Positions 7,845 to 15,816 of a stretch of 18,701 nucleotides of DNA are shown here, piece after piece. The notes under the pieces were generated by a model. The model saw nothing but the letters and a program-made list of their open reading frames with translations. It made no database searches and had not been told where the DNA came from. The stretch covers positions 1 to 18,701 of the forward strand of contig JBBQRG010000059.1 of assembly GCA_038215095.1 (NCBI GenBank), read 5' to 3'. Position 1 is the first letter of the stretch, and each line of letters opens with the position of its first letter. The stretch is from DATACN01 sp038215095 (GTDB taxonomy: Bacteria > Actinomycetota > Thermoleophilia > Solirubrobacterales > Thermoleophilaceae). The translations under genes and the position numbers were made by a program.

Positions 7845-9031
7845 CCGGGCCGCTGCCGGATTGGGCCGTCTGGCAGCGAGCCGTGCCGTACACGCTCGGC
7901 GCCGAGGAGGAGGTCATGCTGCTCGACCCGGCCGACTGGTCGCTGGCGCAGCGGTCCGACGACGTGATCGCCGCGCTTCCCGAGGAGCTCGACGGCAAGG
8001 TCGAGCTGGAGACCCAGGGCGCCGTGCTCGAGCTGGCCTCCGCCCCGCACCACGACGTGGCCGGGCTGGCCGCCGAGCTGATCGCGCTGCGCGAGGCCCT
8101 GGAGGACGAGCTGGCCACGCTCGGCCTCCGGGCCGCCAGCGCGGGCACGCACCCGTCCACGGTCTGGCAGGAGACAGTCGTCTCCAGCGCCGACCGCTAC
8201 CAGGAGGTCTACGGCTCGATGCGGGAGCTCGCGCGCCGCGAGCCCACCTTCGCCCTGCACGTGCATGTGGGCGTGGCCGACCCCGAGCAGGCGATCCGCC
8301 TCGTGAACAGCATGCGCGGCCACCTGCCGCTGCTCCTGGCGCTGTCGGTGAACTCGCCCTTCTGGCAGGGCCGCGACACCGGCCTGGCGTCCGCGCGGAC
8401 GCCGCTGTTCCAGGCCTTCCCGCGGGTGGGCATCCCACGCAGGTTTCAGGGCTTTGCCGACTGGGTCGAGACCGTGGCCCTGCTGATCGACTGCGACGCC
8501 TTTCCCGAGCCCACCTTCCTGTGGTGGGACGTGCGCCCGCAGCCGCGTTTCGGCACCGTGGAGGTGCGCATCCTCGACGCTCAGGGCACCGTGGGCGAGA
8601 CCGCGGCGCTGTGCGCGCTGGTGCAATCGATCGCCAGGCTCGAGATCGAGGAGGGCTACGCCTCCGAGGAGCTGATCTCGAGGGAGGAGGTGCTCGACGA
8701 GAACCGCTTCATCGCCGCCCGCGACGGCATGGACGCCCGGCTGATCGACCCGCGCCTGGGCCGCCGTGTGCCCGCCCGCGAGCAGCTCGCCGCGCTGCTC
8801 GAGGCCTGCGCCCCGCACGCCGCGGCGCTTCACTGCGCCGCCGAGCTGGCCTCGGTCGAGCCACTGCTGATGCGGCGCACGGGGGCCGACCGGCAGGTGC
8901 AGATCGCGCGTGCCGGCGGCGATCGCCTGCCGGGCCTGGTCGCGGCGATGGCCGACTCCTTCTGCGAGAGCCCCGTGGAGCGCTCGACCGTTGGGAGAAT
9001 CTCCGCGCCGGGATTTTGGACATCTGGATAG
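7841..9031 (+). CDS. GCS2-family glutamate-cysteine ligase / carboxylate-amine ligase (YbdK-like)
   Basis: ATP-dependent ligase of the glutamine-synthetase fold; relatives couple the gamma-carboxylate of glutamate to cysteine or other amines. 396 aa, close to the family's usual length. GTG 7841 overlaps the upstream stop as GTGA. Visible motifs: LGAEEEVMLLD at the N-terminus (metal-binding acidic cluster), ETQGAVLEL, FALHVHVGV, SVNSPFWQGRDTG, FPRVGIP, LWWDVRPQPRFGTVEVR and ENRFIAARDG. It is the last gene of the three-gene operon; the next gene has its own promoter. YbdK itself has only weak glutamate-cysteine ligase activity, and actinobacterial EgtA belongs to the same superfamily, but no egtB/D is present here, so ergothioneine synthesis is not supported. 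The amine partner is unknown. Confidence 0.9.
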   Translation: MTGPLPDWAVWQRAVPYTLGAEEEVMLLDPADWSLAQRSDDVIAALPEELDGKVELETQGAVLELASAPHHDVAGLAAELIALREALEDELATLGLRAASAGTHPSTVWQETVVSSADRYQEVYGSMRELARREPTFALHVHVGVADPEQAIRLVNSMRGHLPLLLALSVNSPFWQGRDTGLASARTPLFQAFPRVGIPRRFQGFADWVETVALLIDCDAFPEPTFLWWDVRPQPRFGTVEVRILDAQGTVGETAALCALVQSIARLEIEEGYASEELISREEVLDENRFIAARDGMDARLIDPRLGRRVPAREQLAALLEACAPHAAALHCAAELASVEPLLMRRTGADRQVQIARAGGDRLPGLVAAMADSFCESPVERSTVGRISAPGFWTSG

Positions 9032-9051
9032 AGGCGGCCGGGACGTGCGCG

Positions 9052-9082
9052 CCTAGCTTGGTCGAGTACCCAATCTAGGAGG
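9052..9082 (+). promoter_or_regulatory. amt promoter, 28-bp dyad and ribosome binding site
   Basis: TAGCTT (9054-9059) is a likely -10, placing the transcription start near 9066. An imperfect dyad CCTAG-C-TTGG / CCAA-T-CTAGG spans 9052-9079 around an 8-nt centre (9062-9069), so it is centred on the predicted start. AGGAGG (9077-9082), 10 nt before ATG 9093, is the best Shine-Dalgarno in the window and overlaps the right arm of the dyad. Unlike most promoters here, this one makes a leadered mRNA. Confidence 0.5.
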
Positions 9083-9092
9083 AACTCGCACG

Positions 9093-10628
9093 ATGAGATC
9101 AAGGCTCCTCAGAGCCGGTCCACTGGCTCTTGTGGCGTTCCTGGCGGCTCTGATCCTGCCCGCCAGCGCGCTAGCAACGGACGTCGACCTTCAGCAGGCC
9201 ATCCATGGCAAGCTCGACTCAGCCGTTCCCATCAACACCCTCTGGGTGGTCGTGGCGGCTGTTTTCGTGCTGCTGATGCAGGCAGGCTTCGCGATGCTGG
9301 AGATCGGCTTCTCCCGCGCCAAGAACGCCGGCACGGGCGTGGCGAAGATCCTCACGAACCTCTCGATAGCGGCCATTTGCTACTGGGCCGTCGGCTTCGC
9401 GCTGGCGTTCGGCAGCGCGGACGTGCTCGGGATCTCCAGCCACATCGTGGGCAGCAACGGGTTCTTCCTGCAGTTCTCCGGCAACCCCGTGGACTCGCTG
9501 CCGGTGATGGGCACCTCGAACGCGACCATCGAGTCGAAGTTCCTGTTCCAGTTCGCGTTCTGCGCGGTCTCCCTGGCGATCGTCTGGGGCTCCACGCTCG
9601 AGCGCATCAAGTACACCGCCTACGTGATCTACGCGGTCGTGTTCGCGGCGATCATCTACCCGATCGGCTCGCACTGGGTGTTCGGCGGCGGCTGGCTGCA
9701 GAACGGCGACACGCCGCTGATGCCGACCGGCATGCAGGACTTCGCCGGTTCCACCGCGGTCCACCTGATCGGAGCGACGGGCGCCCTCGCCGCGTTGCTG
9801 CTGCTCGGCCCCCGCAAGGGCAAGTACGGGCCTGACGGGAAGCCGCGGGCCATCCCCGGCCACTCCATGCCGCTCGTGGGCCTGGGCGTGGTGATCCTGT
9901 TCTTCGGCTGGTTCGGGTTCAACCCCGGGTCGACCCTGAACGCGACGGATACCCGTCTCGCGGACGTGGCGGTCGTGACGCTGCTGGGTGCGGCGGGCGG
10001 CGTGATCGGCGCCTTCGTGACCAGCCAGGTCAGGCTGAAGACGATCGACATCGGAATGATCGGCAACGGCATGATCGCCGGACTCGTGGCAATCACGGCG
10101 CCCTCGGGCTACGTGGAGCCCTGGGCCGGGCCGATCGTCGGCTTCGTGGCCGGCGTGATCGTCGTGTTCGGCGTGATCGCGATCGACAAGCGGGTCGACG
10201 ATCCGATCGGGGCCACCTCGGCGCACGGTCTGGCGGGCATCTGGGGGACGCTCTCCTGCGGCCTGTTCACGGCGCCGCGACTGGCTCAGTACAACGCCTT
10301 CGGCGATCCGAACGGCGGGCTCCTGTACTCCGGCCACTTCACGCAGCTGATCGCCCAGGCGGTCGGCGTGCTGGTGGCGTTCTCCTTCGTGTTCGGCCTC
10401 AGCTACCTGACCTTCGCGGCCATCAAGGCCACGGTCGGGTTGCGGGTGACCGAGGAGGAGGAGGATGCCGGACTCGACATCGTCGAGCACGGCATGTACG
10501 GCTATCCGGAGCAGTTCATTCCGCTTCCGGAGATCGGGGCGGCGTCCTCCGGGCCTGCCGCCAAGGCCGCGACCCTGGGTGCGCCGTCGAAGCCACCGGC
10601 CACCCGGGCCGGGGAGGTGCCGGCATGA
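9093..10628 (+). CDS. amt: Ammonium transporter (Amt/MEP/Rh family)
   Basis: Integral membrane channel for ammonium uptake, a trimer in the family. 511 aa. ATG 9093 follows AGGAGG by 10 nt. An N-terminal signal-like segment (residues 1-28, ending ASALA) is followed by about eleven hydrophobic segments. The conserved Asp (D216, in MQDFAGSTAVH) and both pore histidines (H224 in TAVHLIG; H378 in TSAHGLAGIWG) are present, as are FFGWFGFNPGS and an acidic cytoplasmic tail (RVTEEEEDAGLDIVEHG) followed by a Pro/Ala-rich extension of about 35 residues. The stop overlaps the PII start as ATGA, the classic Amt-PII pair, in which PII blocks the channel when nitrogen is sufficient. Position after the gamma-glutamyl operon suggests a nitrogen-acquisition theme (inference). 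Confidence 0.96.
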   Translation: MRSRLLRAGPLALVAFLAALILPASALATDVDLQQAIHGKLDSAVPINTLWVVVAAVFVLLMQAGFAMLEIGFSRAKNAGTGVAKILTNLSIAAICYWAVGFALAFGSADVLGISSHIVGSNGFFLQFSGNPVDSLPVMGTSNATIESKFLFQFAFCAVSLAIVWGSTLERIKYTAYVIYAVVFAAIIYPIGSHWVFGGGWLQNGDTPLMPTGMQDFAGSTAVHLIGATGALAALLLLGPRKGKYGPDGKPRAIPGHSMPLVGLGVVILFFGWFGFNPGSTLNATDTRLADVAVVTLLGAAGGVIGAFVTSQVRLKTIDIGMIGNGMIAGLVAITAPSGYVEPWAGPIVGFVAGVIVVFGVIAIDKRVDDPIGATSAHGLAGIWGTLSCGLFTAPRLAQYNAFGDPNGGLLYSGHFTQLIAQAVGVLVAFSFVFGLSYLTFAAIKATVGLRVTEEEEDAGLDIVEHGMYGYPEQFIPLPEIGAASSGPAAKAATLGAPSKPPATRAGEVPA

Positions 10629-10999
10629 AGATGATCGTCGCGTACATACGCCACGAGGCGTTCGAGCCGATCCGCAAGGATCTGCTCGACGCCGGCCTCC
10701 CGAGCCTCACGATCACCGAGGTGAAGGGCTCCGGCCGCCAGAAGGGCATCACCGAGCACTATCGAGGCGCGGACCTGCAGATCCATCTGCGGCCCAAGCT
10801 GAAGATCGAGATGGTGGTGGAAAGCCAGGACGCGGAGATCACCAAGGACGTGATCCTGCGTCACGCCCGGACGGGTGGCGTGGGGGACGGCAAGATCTTC
10901 GTCCTTCCCGTCGAGGAAGCGGTCCGCATCCGCACCGGCGAAGAGGGCGAGGAAGTGCTCCAGGCCCACCAGGGCGAGGAGCTGCCGGCGGAGGCCTGA
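10625..10999 (+). CDS. glnK: PII nitrogen-regulatory protein (GlnK/GlnB) lacking Tyr51
   Basis: Trimeric sensor of ATP/ADP and 2-oxoglutarate that gates Amt and other targets. 124 aa; ATG 10625 overlaps the amt stop as ATGA. Numbering matches E. coli PII exactly: Q39, K58, K90, R101 and R103, the nucleotide/2-oxoglutarate ligands, are all present, as are the T-loop core GRQKG, R47 (inserts into the Amt pore in the family) and the signature TGGVGDGKIFV. The T-loop reads YRGADLQIHL: position 51, the Tyr that is uridylylated or adenylylated in other bacteria, is Leu, and E50 is Asp. Y46 remains but is not the known site. Signalling would then be allosteric only (inference). A short acidic C-terminal extension (about 12 residues) follows RIRTGEE. 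Named glnK because of the amt pairing. Confidence 0.95.
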   Translation: MKMIVAYIRHEAFEPIRKDLLDAGLPSLTITEVKGSGRQKGITEHYRGADLQIHLRPKLKIEMVVESQDAEITKDVILRHARTGGVGDGKIFVLPVEEAVRIRTGEEGEEVLQAHQGEELPAEA

Positions 11000-11000
11000 G

Positions 11001-11054
11001 ACCTCCCCGCACAGGCAACGAGGTGGGGCGTCCGACTGGGGGGCGTCCCGCCTC
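11001..11054 (+). terminator. Overlapping stem-loops between PII and the PucR-type gene
   Basis: GAGGTGGGGCG (11020-11030) pairs with CGTCCCGCCTC (11044-11054): 11 pairs including two G-T, with a 13-nt loop. Its 5' arm can alternatively pair ACCTC (11001-11005) with GAGGT (11020-11024), so the two folds exclude each other. No T-run follows. It may be a GC-only terminator for amt-glnK or a leader element of the next gene. Confidence 0.35.
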
Positions 11055-11069
11055 GGCCGCCGGCGGCCG
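11054..11069. promoter_or_regulatory. 16-bp GC palindrome upstream of the PucR-type gene
   Basis: CGGCCGCCGGCGGCCG is a perfect palindrome ending 9 nt before ATG 11079. It could be an autoregulatory operator, but its composition is all G/C, so chance is a serious alternative. Confidence 0.2.
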
Positions 11070-11078
11070 GATCCAGTA

Positions 11079-12209
11079 ATGGAGGCATCGTTGGCATCTC
11101 CGGAGCCGCTACCCACTCCACGTGCCGCGCACCTGGAGATGGTCGGCGCCGTGCTGGCCGGCGAAGGGCTGGAGCGGCTGGCCGAGATCGCGGCGCACTA
11201 CGTGGGCGCGCCCGTCGCGGTGATCGTGCCGCGCCTGGGTGGCAAGAACGCAACCGCTCCGGCCTCGCTCGAGCGCTATGTGACCAGCCGGCTGAACGGC
11301 GGCACGGCCGCGCGGCCGGCCGAGGTCACCGCGGACGTGCCGATCGTGTCGGGCGACAACGAGCTCGGCGCGGTGCTCATGCTCGGCCGCGGCGAGCCCG
11401 ACGCCGGCGAGTACCTGCATGTGGCGGCGGTGGCCGCGCTGACCGAGATCGCCGTCGCCGAGGCGCGTGACGAGACCGAGCAGAACCTGCGCGGCTCATT
11501 TCTCGAGGAGCTGCTCAACCGCGACGGGCTGGAGTCGGCGGACGTGGTGCGCCGCGCGGCCCGCCTCGGGCTCGACGTCTCCGAGGGCGGGGTGGGCCTC
11601 TGCGCTGACCCCGGCGAGCGGGCCCCGGGGCGCCTGCTCGCGGTGATCGCCAGCGAGCAGCCCGACGCGCTCGCCCAGGCCGTGAACGGCCGGGTGTACG
11701 GCATCCTGCCCTGCACCGTGGAGCGGGCGCGCAAGCTCGCCGCCAGGCTGGGCCGCAGCGCGATCGTTGGGATCTCCTCCTACTACTCGAGCCCGGCCGA
11801 GCTGGGCCGCGCGCTCGAGGAGGCCGAGCTGGTGCTGGACGTGACCGCCGCGGGCGGCGCCGCGCCGGCCGAGGACATGGGGGCCGGCACCTACCGCCTG
11901 CTATTCCGCGTGCTCGCCAGCCACCCGCAGGAGGTGCGCAGCTTCTACGAGGACACGATCGCGCCGCTGGTGGCCTACGACAACCAGTACACGACCCAGC
12001 TGGTCGACACGCTCGGCGCCTACCTGGGCGAGAACTGCAACATGAACGCCACCGCGCAGTCGATCCACGCCCACCGCCACACCGTGAGCTACCGGCTCGA
12101 CCGAATCAAGGAGCTGACCGGCCTTGACCCATTCACCTCCGAGGACCGCGAGCGCCTCTCGCTCGGCCTGAAGGCCTACCGCATCATCGCGCCCAGCCTG
12201 CCCCGCTAG
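11079..12209 (+). CDS. PucR-type transcriptional regulator (C-terminal HTH_30)
   Basis: 376 aa DNA-binding regulator. The N-terminal about 110 residues resemble a small ligand/GAF-like sensor region (GAPVAVIVPRLGGKN, AVLMLGRGE). A central GGDEF-like/CdaR region follows (GRLLAVIASEQPDAL, AIVGISSYYSSPAELGRALEEAELVL). The C-terminus carries the PucR helix-turn-helix (LGAYLGENCNMNATAQSIH, then AHRHTVSYRLDRIKELTG). PucR/CdaR-type proteins regulate purine, sugar-acid or amino-acid nitrogen use. The start is uncertain: ATG 11079 gives a few more residues but has no Shine-Dalgarno, while TTG 11091 has GGAGG 5 nt upstream. The gene lies 79 nt after glnK in the same direction, so control of the amt-glnK or gamma-glutamyl genes is a plausible inference. 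A strong stem-loop follows it. Confidence 0.88.
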   Translation: MEASLASPEPLPTPRAAHLEMVGAVLAGEGLERLAEIAAHYVGAPVAVIVPRLGGKNATAPASLERYVTSRLNGGTAARPAEVTADVPIVSGDNELGAVLMLGRGEPDAGEYLHVAAVAALTEIAVAEARDETEQNLRGSFLEELLNRDGLESADVVRRAARLGLDVSEGGVGLCADPGERAPGRLLAVIASEQPDALAQAVNGRVYGILPCTVERARKLAARLGRSAIVGISSYYSSPAELGRALEEAELVLDVTAAGGAAPAEDMGAGTYRLLFRVLASHPQEVRSFYEDTIAPLVAYDNQYTTQLVDTLGAYLGENCNMNATAQSIHAHRHTVSYRLDRIKELTGLDPFTSEDRERLSLGLKAYRIIAPSLPR

Positions 12210-12215
12210 CCGGAA

Positions 12216-12236
12216 GCACTCGGCTCGGCCGAGTGC
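12216..12236 (+). terminator. Strong stem-loop terminator after the PucR-type gene
   Basis: GCACTCGGC (12216-12224) and GCCGAGTGC (12228-12236) form a perfect 9-bp stem with a TCG loop, 6 nt after the stop codon. No T-run follows, as is common for actinobacterial terminators. It separates the regulator from ettA, which has its own -10. Confidence 0.6.
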
Positions 12237-12250
12237 GCGCGGATGGTCGT

Positions 12251-12264
12251 TACCCTCGACCGCG
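12251..12264 (+). promoter_or_regulatory. -10 element of ettA (leaderless)
   Basis: TACCCT (12251-12256) ends 8 nt before ATG 12265. No Shine-Dalgarno and no convincing -35 are present; the terminator stem lies where a -35 would be expected. Confidence 0.45.
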
Positions 12265-13920
<1,656 letters not shown>

Positions 13921-14126
13921 ACGGCGGCTCCGAGGCAAGCCGCGTCCACCGCGTTGCCCCGCGCCCCCGAGGCCGGCGGGCTTGGGCTCTCTGACCTCTG
14001 CTCTCTGCTCTCTGCTCTCTGCCCTCTGCCCTCTGTCTCCGCCTGGACACCGTGGCGAATCTCGGCGGGTGGATTTCATCCGCCGGTCCGTACGAGTTCG
14101 GCCTGCAATCGCCGAACATTCGAGGT
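13921..14126. other. Non-coding stretch after ettA
   Basis: No supported gene. Besides the heptamer repeat it holds an inverted repeat, GGTGGAT (14068-14074) with ATCCGCC (14078-14084) around a 3-nt loop (one G-T pair), and lower third-position GC than the flanking genes. The frames open here (for example from GTG 14052) lack coding-type codon use. Confidence 0.5.
13987..14035. repeat. Tandem 7-bp repeat, seven copies
   Basis: Seven consecutive heptamers run CTCTCTG, ACCTCTG, CTCTCTG, CTCTCTG, CTCTCTG, CCCTCTG, CCCTCTG. One strand is almost pure pyrimidine, unlike the surroundings. The repeat is intergenic, 66 bp after ettA. It has no spacers and is not CRISPR. Confidence 0.85.
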
Positions 14127-14327
14127 ATGAGAGAGCCCGGCGCCATCAAGAGCTACAAGCTGGTCCCCTCACAGGTGAACGGCTCCGAGCCCGGGCCAGG
14201 GGTACCGGGCGTCCGCCGCTATCGCCTTGCAAGGGTGGGGGTCAACCGGCGCTCGGCGCTGGACCAGGACCGCCATGAGCGGATGGAGCGCATCGCGGGA
14301 ATGGGGGAGCCAAGACCTAGTCGCTAG
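14127..14327 (+). CDS. Possible small basic protein, 66 aa, unknown
   Basis: The open frame from ATG 14127 has mostly G/C third positions and so looks translated, while the same frame upstream of 14127 does not. The product begins MREPGAIKSYKLVP, has a Gly/Pro stretch (GSEPGPGVPGV), then a basic segment (RRYRLARVGVNRR) and an acidic/basic helix-like part (LDQDRHERMERI). It has no signal peptide, membrane segment or recognised domain. AACATT (14115-14120) could be a weak -10 for a leaderless mRNA. Its TAG stop forms the first half of the -10 of the next gene (TAGCTT). I do not recognise the family; it may be a non-coding leader with chance codon bias. Confidence 0.4.
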   Translation: MREPGAIKSYKLVPSQVNGSEPGPGVPGVRRYRLARVGVNRRSALDQDRHERMERIAGMGEPRPSR

Positions 14328-14337
14328 CTTCGGAGAT
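14325..14337 (+). promoter_or_regulatory. -10 element of the F420 oxidoreductase-like gene (leaderless)
   Basis: TAGCTT (14325-14330) ends 7 nt before GTG 14338. Its TAG is also the stop of the preceding small open frame. Confidence 0.45.
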
Positions 14338-14910
14338 GTGCAGATCGGCATCATCGGCAGCGGCAACATCGGCGGCACCGCCGCGCGGCTCTTGGAGGCG
14401 GCCGGCCACGAGGTGGCCGTGGCGAACACGCGGGGCGATCCGCATACCGTCGAGGAGGCCGCGGAGTTCGGGGAGCTGGTGCTCATCGCCATTCCGCTGC
14501 ACGCCATCGAGACGCTGCCGCTCGAGCCGTTCGCCGGCAAGGTCGTGGTGGACGCCAACAACTACTACCCGGGCCGGGACGGGCAGATAGCCGAGCTGGA
14601 CAGCGGCGAGCTCACGTCCAGCGAGCTGCTCGCGCGGCGGCTGCCGGACGCCACGGTCGTGAAGGCCTTCAACACCATGCACTTCAAGACGCTCGGGGAG
14701 GCCGGCCACCGCGACGACCCGCTGGTGATCTTCCTGTCGGGCGACGACCCCGCGGCCAAGGTGAAGGTGGCCGATCTGATCGAGGAGATGGGCTTCGCCC
14801 CGGTCGACCTGGGCTCCTTGCACGACGGCGGCGCCCACCAGCAGCCGGGGTCAGCGGTGTACGGCGAGGACTTGACCGTGGCGCAGGCGCGCGACCGGCT
14901 GGCCGGCTAG
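14338..14910 (+). CDS. NADPH:F420 oxidoreductase-like NADP-binding protein
   Basis: Rossmann protein of the NADP_oxidored_F420 family (PF03807-like), which in archaea and actinobacteria passes hydride between NADPH and cofactor F420. 190 aa. GTG 14338 starts directly at the Rossmann strand: MQIGIIGSGNIGG with GxGxxG at residues 7-12, then a possible NADPH 2'-phosphate contact at N30-T31-R32. Further family features: VLIAIPLHAIETLP, VVDANNYYPGRDG, VVKAFNTMHF, and a closing VYGEDLTVAQAR segment. Members of this branch are often annotated only as NAD(P)-binding, so F420 as the true partner is an inference. It is supported by a Ddn-type F420 oxidoreductase 0.9 kb downstream. It ends on a CTAG shared with the opposing methyltransferase gene. 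Confidence 0.82.
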   Translation: MQIGIIGSGNIGGTAARLLEAAGHEVAVANTRGDPHTVEEAAEFGELVLIAIPLHAIETLPLEPFAGKVVVDANNYYPGRDGQIAELDSGELTSSELLARRLPDATVVKAFNTMHFKTLGEAGHRDDPLVIFLSGDDPAAKVKVADLIEEMGFAPVDLGSLHDGGAHQQPGSAVYGEDLTVAQARDRLAG

Positions 14911-15779
14911 GCGACGGCCGAGACGATCCAGGTCGAGGCGGGCGCGCGGACGCCGTCCGGCCCCGCGTACTCGGCGAGGCCGTGCTCGAGCGCTGAGCGC
15001 ACCTGGCCGTGGAGGTGGGCCGCCCGGTCGCCCTGCAGGCGCAGGATCTCGCCCGCCGGCCCGATCGCCATTACGACTTCGATCGCCTCGTTCAGGTCGT
15101 GGCCGATCAGGATCGGCAGGTCGCTGCGGTGCAGCTCGATCTCGCTGAAGCCCGCGCTCTTGAGCTGGCCCGTCACCGTGTCGGCGTTGGCCATCGAGAA
15201 GGGGCCGGGCCCGCAGGTCGGCTCGTCGTACTCCTCGGGCCGGCTCACGATCCCCTCGACGATCGTCTGCGGACGGTAGAGCCAGTCGTTGTCCACCCGG
15301 TCGCGCCAGACCACCGCCACCAGGCGAGCGCCGGGCTTCAGGGCGCCGCGCACGTTGCGCAGGGCCTGGACCGGGTTCGCGAAGAACATGACCCCCATGC
15401 GCGAGAAGGCCATGTCGTAGGGGCCGCCGAGCTCGCCGCTCTGCACGTCCACGGTCTCGAAGCGCGCGTTCGAGACGCCCGCGTCGGCCGCGTCCTTTCG
15501 GGATGCCTCTATGAACTTCGGCGCCGCGTCCACGCCCACGGCCTCACCCTCGGGGCCCACCATCCCGGCGATTCGCTGGGTGGTGTCGCCGAAGCCGCAG
15601 CCGATGTCCAGCACCCGCTGGCCTGCCTGCGGCGGGAAAAGGGCGAGGGCCGCCTCGCCGTGGTTGCCGAGGCCGGTCGTGACGAGCTCGCGGTAGCGGC
15701 TGAAGCGCTCGAACAGCGGCCCGTCCCAGGCCTGGATGGCCTCGTCGTTGTTGGTGGGGGCCTCTGACTCGACGCTCAT
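14907..15779 (-). CDS. Class I SAM-dependent methyltransferase (UbiE/MenG-like)
   Basis: Cytosolic methyltransferase of 290 aa; acceptor unknown. Start ATG at 15779 (MSVESEAPTNNDEAIQAW), 8 nt after a -10 hexamer. The SAM-binding motif I is VLDIGCGFGD (residues 56-65), followed by VGVDAAPKFIEASR (motif II acidic residue), RFETVDVQ, and DMAFSRMGVMFFANPVQALR, typical of UbiE-type enzymes. The C-terminal third (from about 200) is a lid region with a CGPGPFSMANADTV segment seen in many actinobacterial members. A longer open frame upstream (to 16379) is only overlap with the opposite gene. The stop overlaps that of the F420 oxidoreductase-like gene. The divergent neighbour is an F420-type oxidoreductase. 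Confidence 0.88.
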   Translation of the reverse strand: MSVESEAPTNNDEAIQAWDGPLFERFSRYRELVTTGLGNHGEAALALFPPQAGQRVLDIGCGFGDTTQRIAGMVGPEGEAVGVDAAPKFIEASRKDAADAGVSNARFETVDVQSGELGGPYDMAFSRMGVMFFANPVQALRNVRGALKPGARLVAVVWRDRVDNDWLYRPQTIVEGIVSRPEEYDEPTCGPGPFSMANADTVTGQLKSAGFSEIELHRSDLPILIGHDLNEAIEVVMAIGPAGEILRLQGDRAAHLHGQVRSALEHGLAEYAGPDGVRAPASTWIVSAVA

Positions 15780-15787
15780 GCTCACCG

Positions 15788-15816
15788 AGCCTAGCGCCGA
15801 TAAGCTCGCCTGGCAA
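15788..15816 (-). promoter_or_regulatory. Promoter of the methyltransferase gene
   Basis: On the minus strand TTGCCA (15816-15811) and TAGGCT (15793-15788) are separated by 17 bp, a good -35/-10 pair; the -10 ends 8 nt before the ATG at 15779. The -35 overlaps the first base of the divergent gene's start codon. Confidence 0.55.
15801..15815 (+). promoter_or_regulatory. -10 element of the Ddn-type oxidoreductase gene
   Basis: TAAGCT (15801-15806) ends 9 nt before ATG 15816. It lies inside the -35/-10 spacer of the divergent methyltransferase promoter, so the two polymerases would compete. Confidence 0.45.

Noticed and set aside
13987..14035. CRISPR array
   Set aside because: Units are 7 bp and directly adjacent with no spacers, and no cas gene is present.
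14114..14123. SOS/LexA-type box around CGAACATTCG
   Set aside because: The half-sites are separated by only 2 nt, whereas the actinobacterial/Bacillus box needs a longer spacer (CGAAC-N4-GTTCG), and the neighbouring genes are not DNA-repair genes.
13921..14337. Riboswitch or structured RNA upstream of the F420 oxidoreductase-like gene
   Set aside because: No recognisable aptamer core (for example B12 box, THI box or SAM motifs) was found by eye, and the downstream gene appears leaderless.
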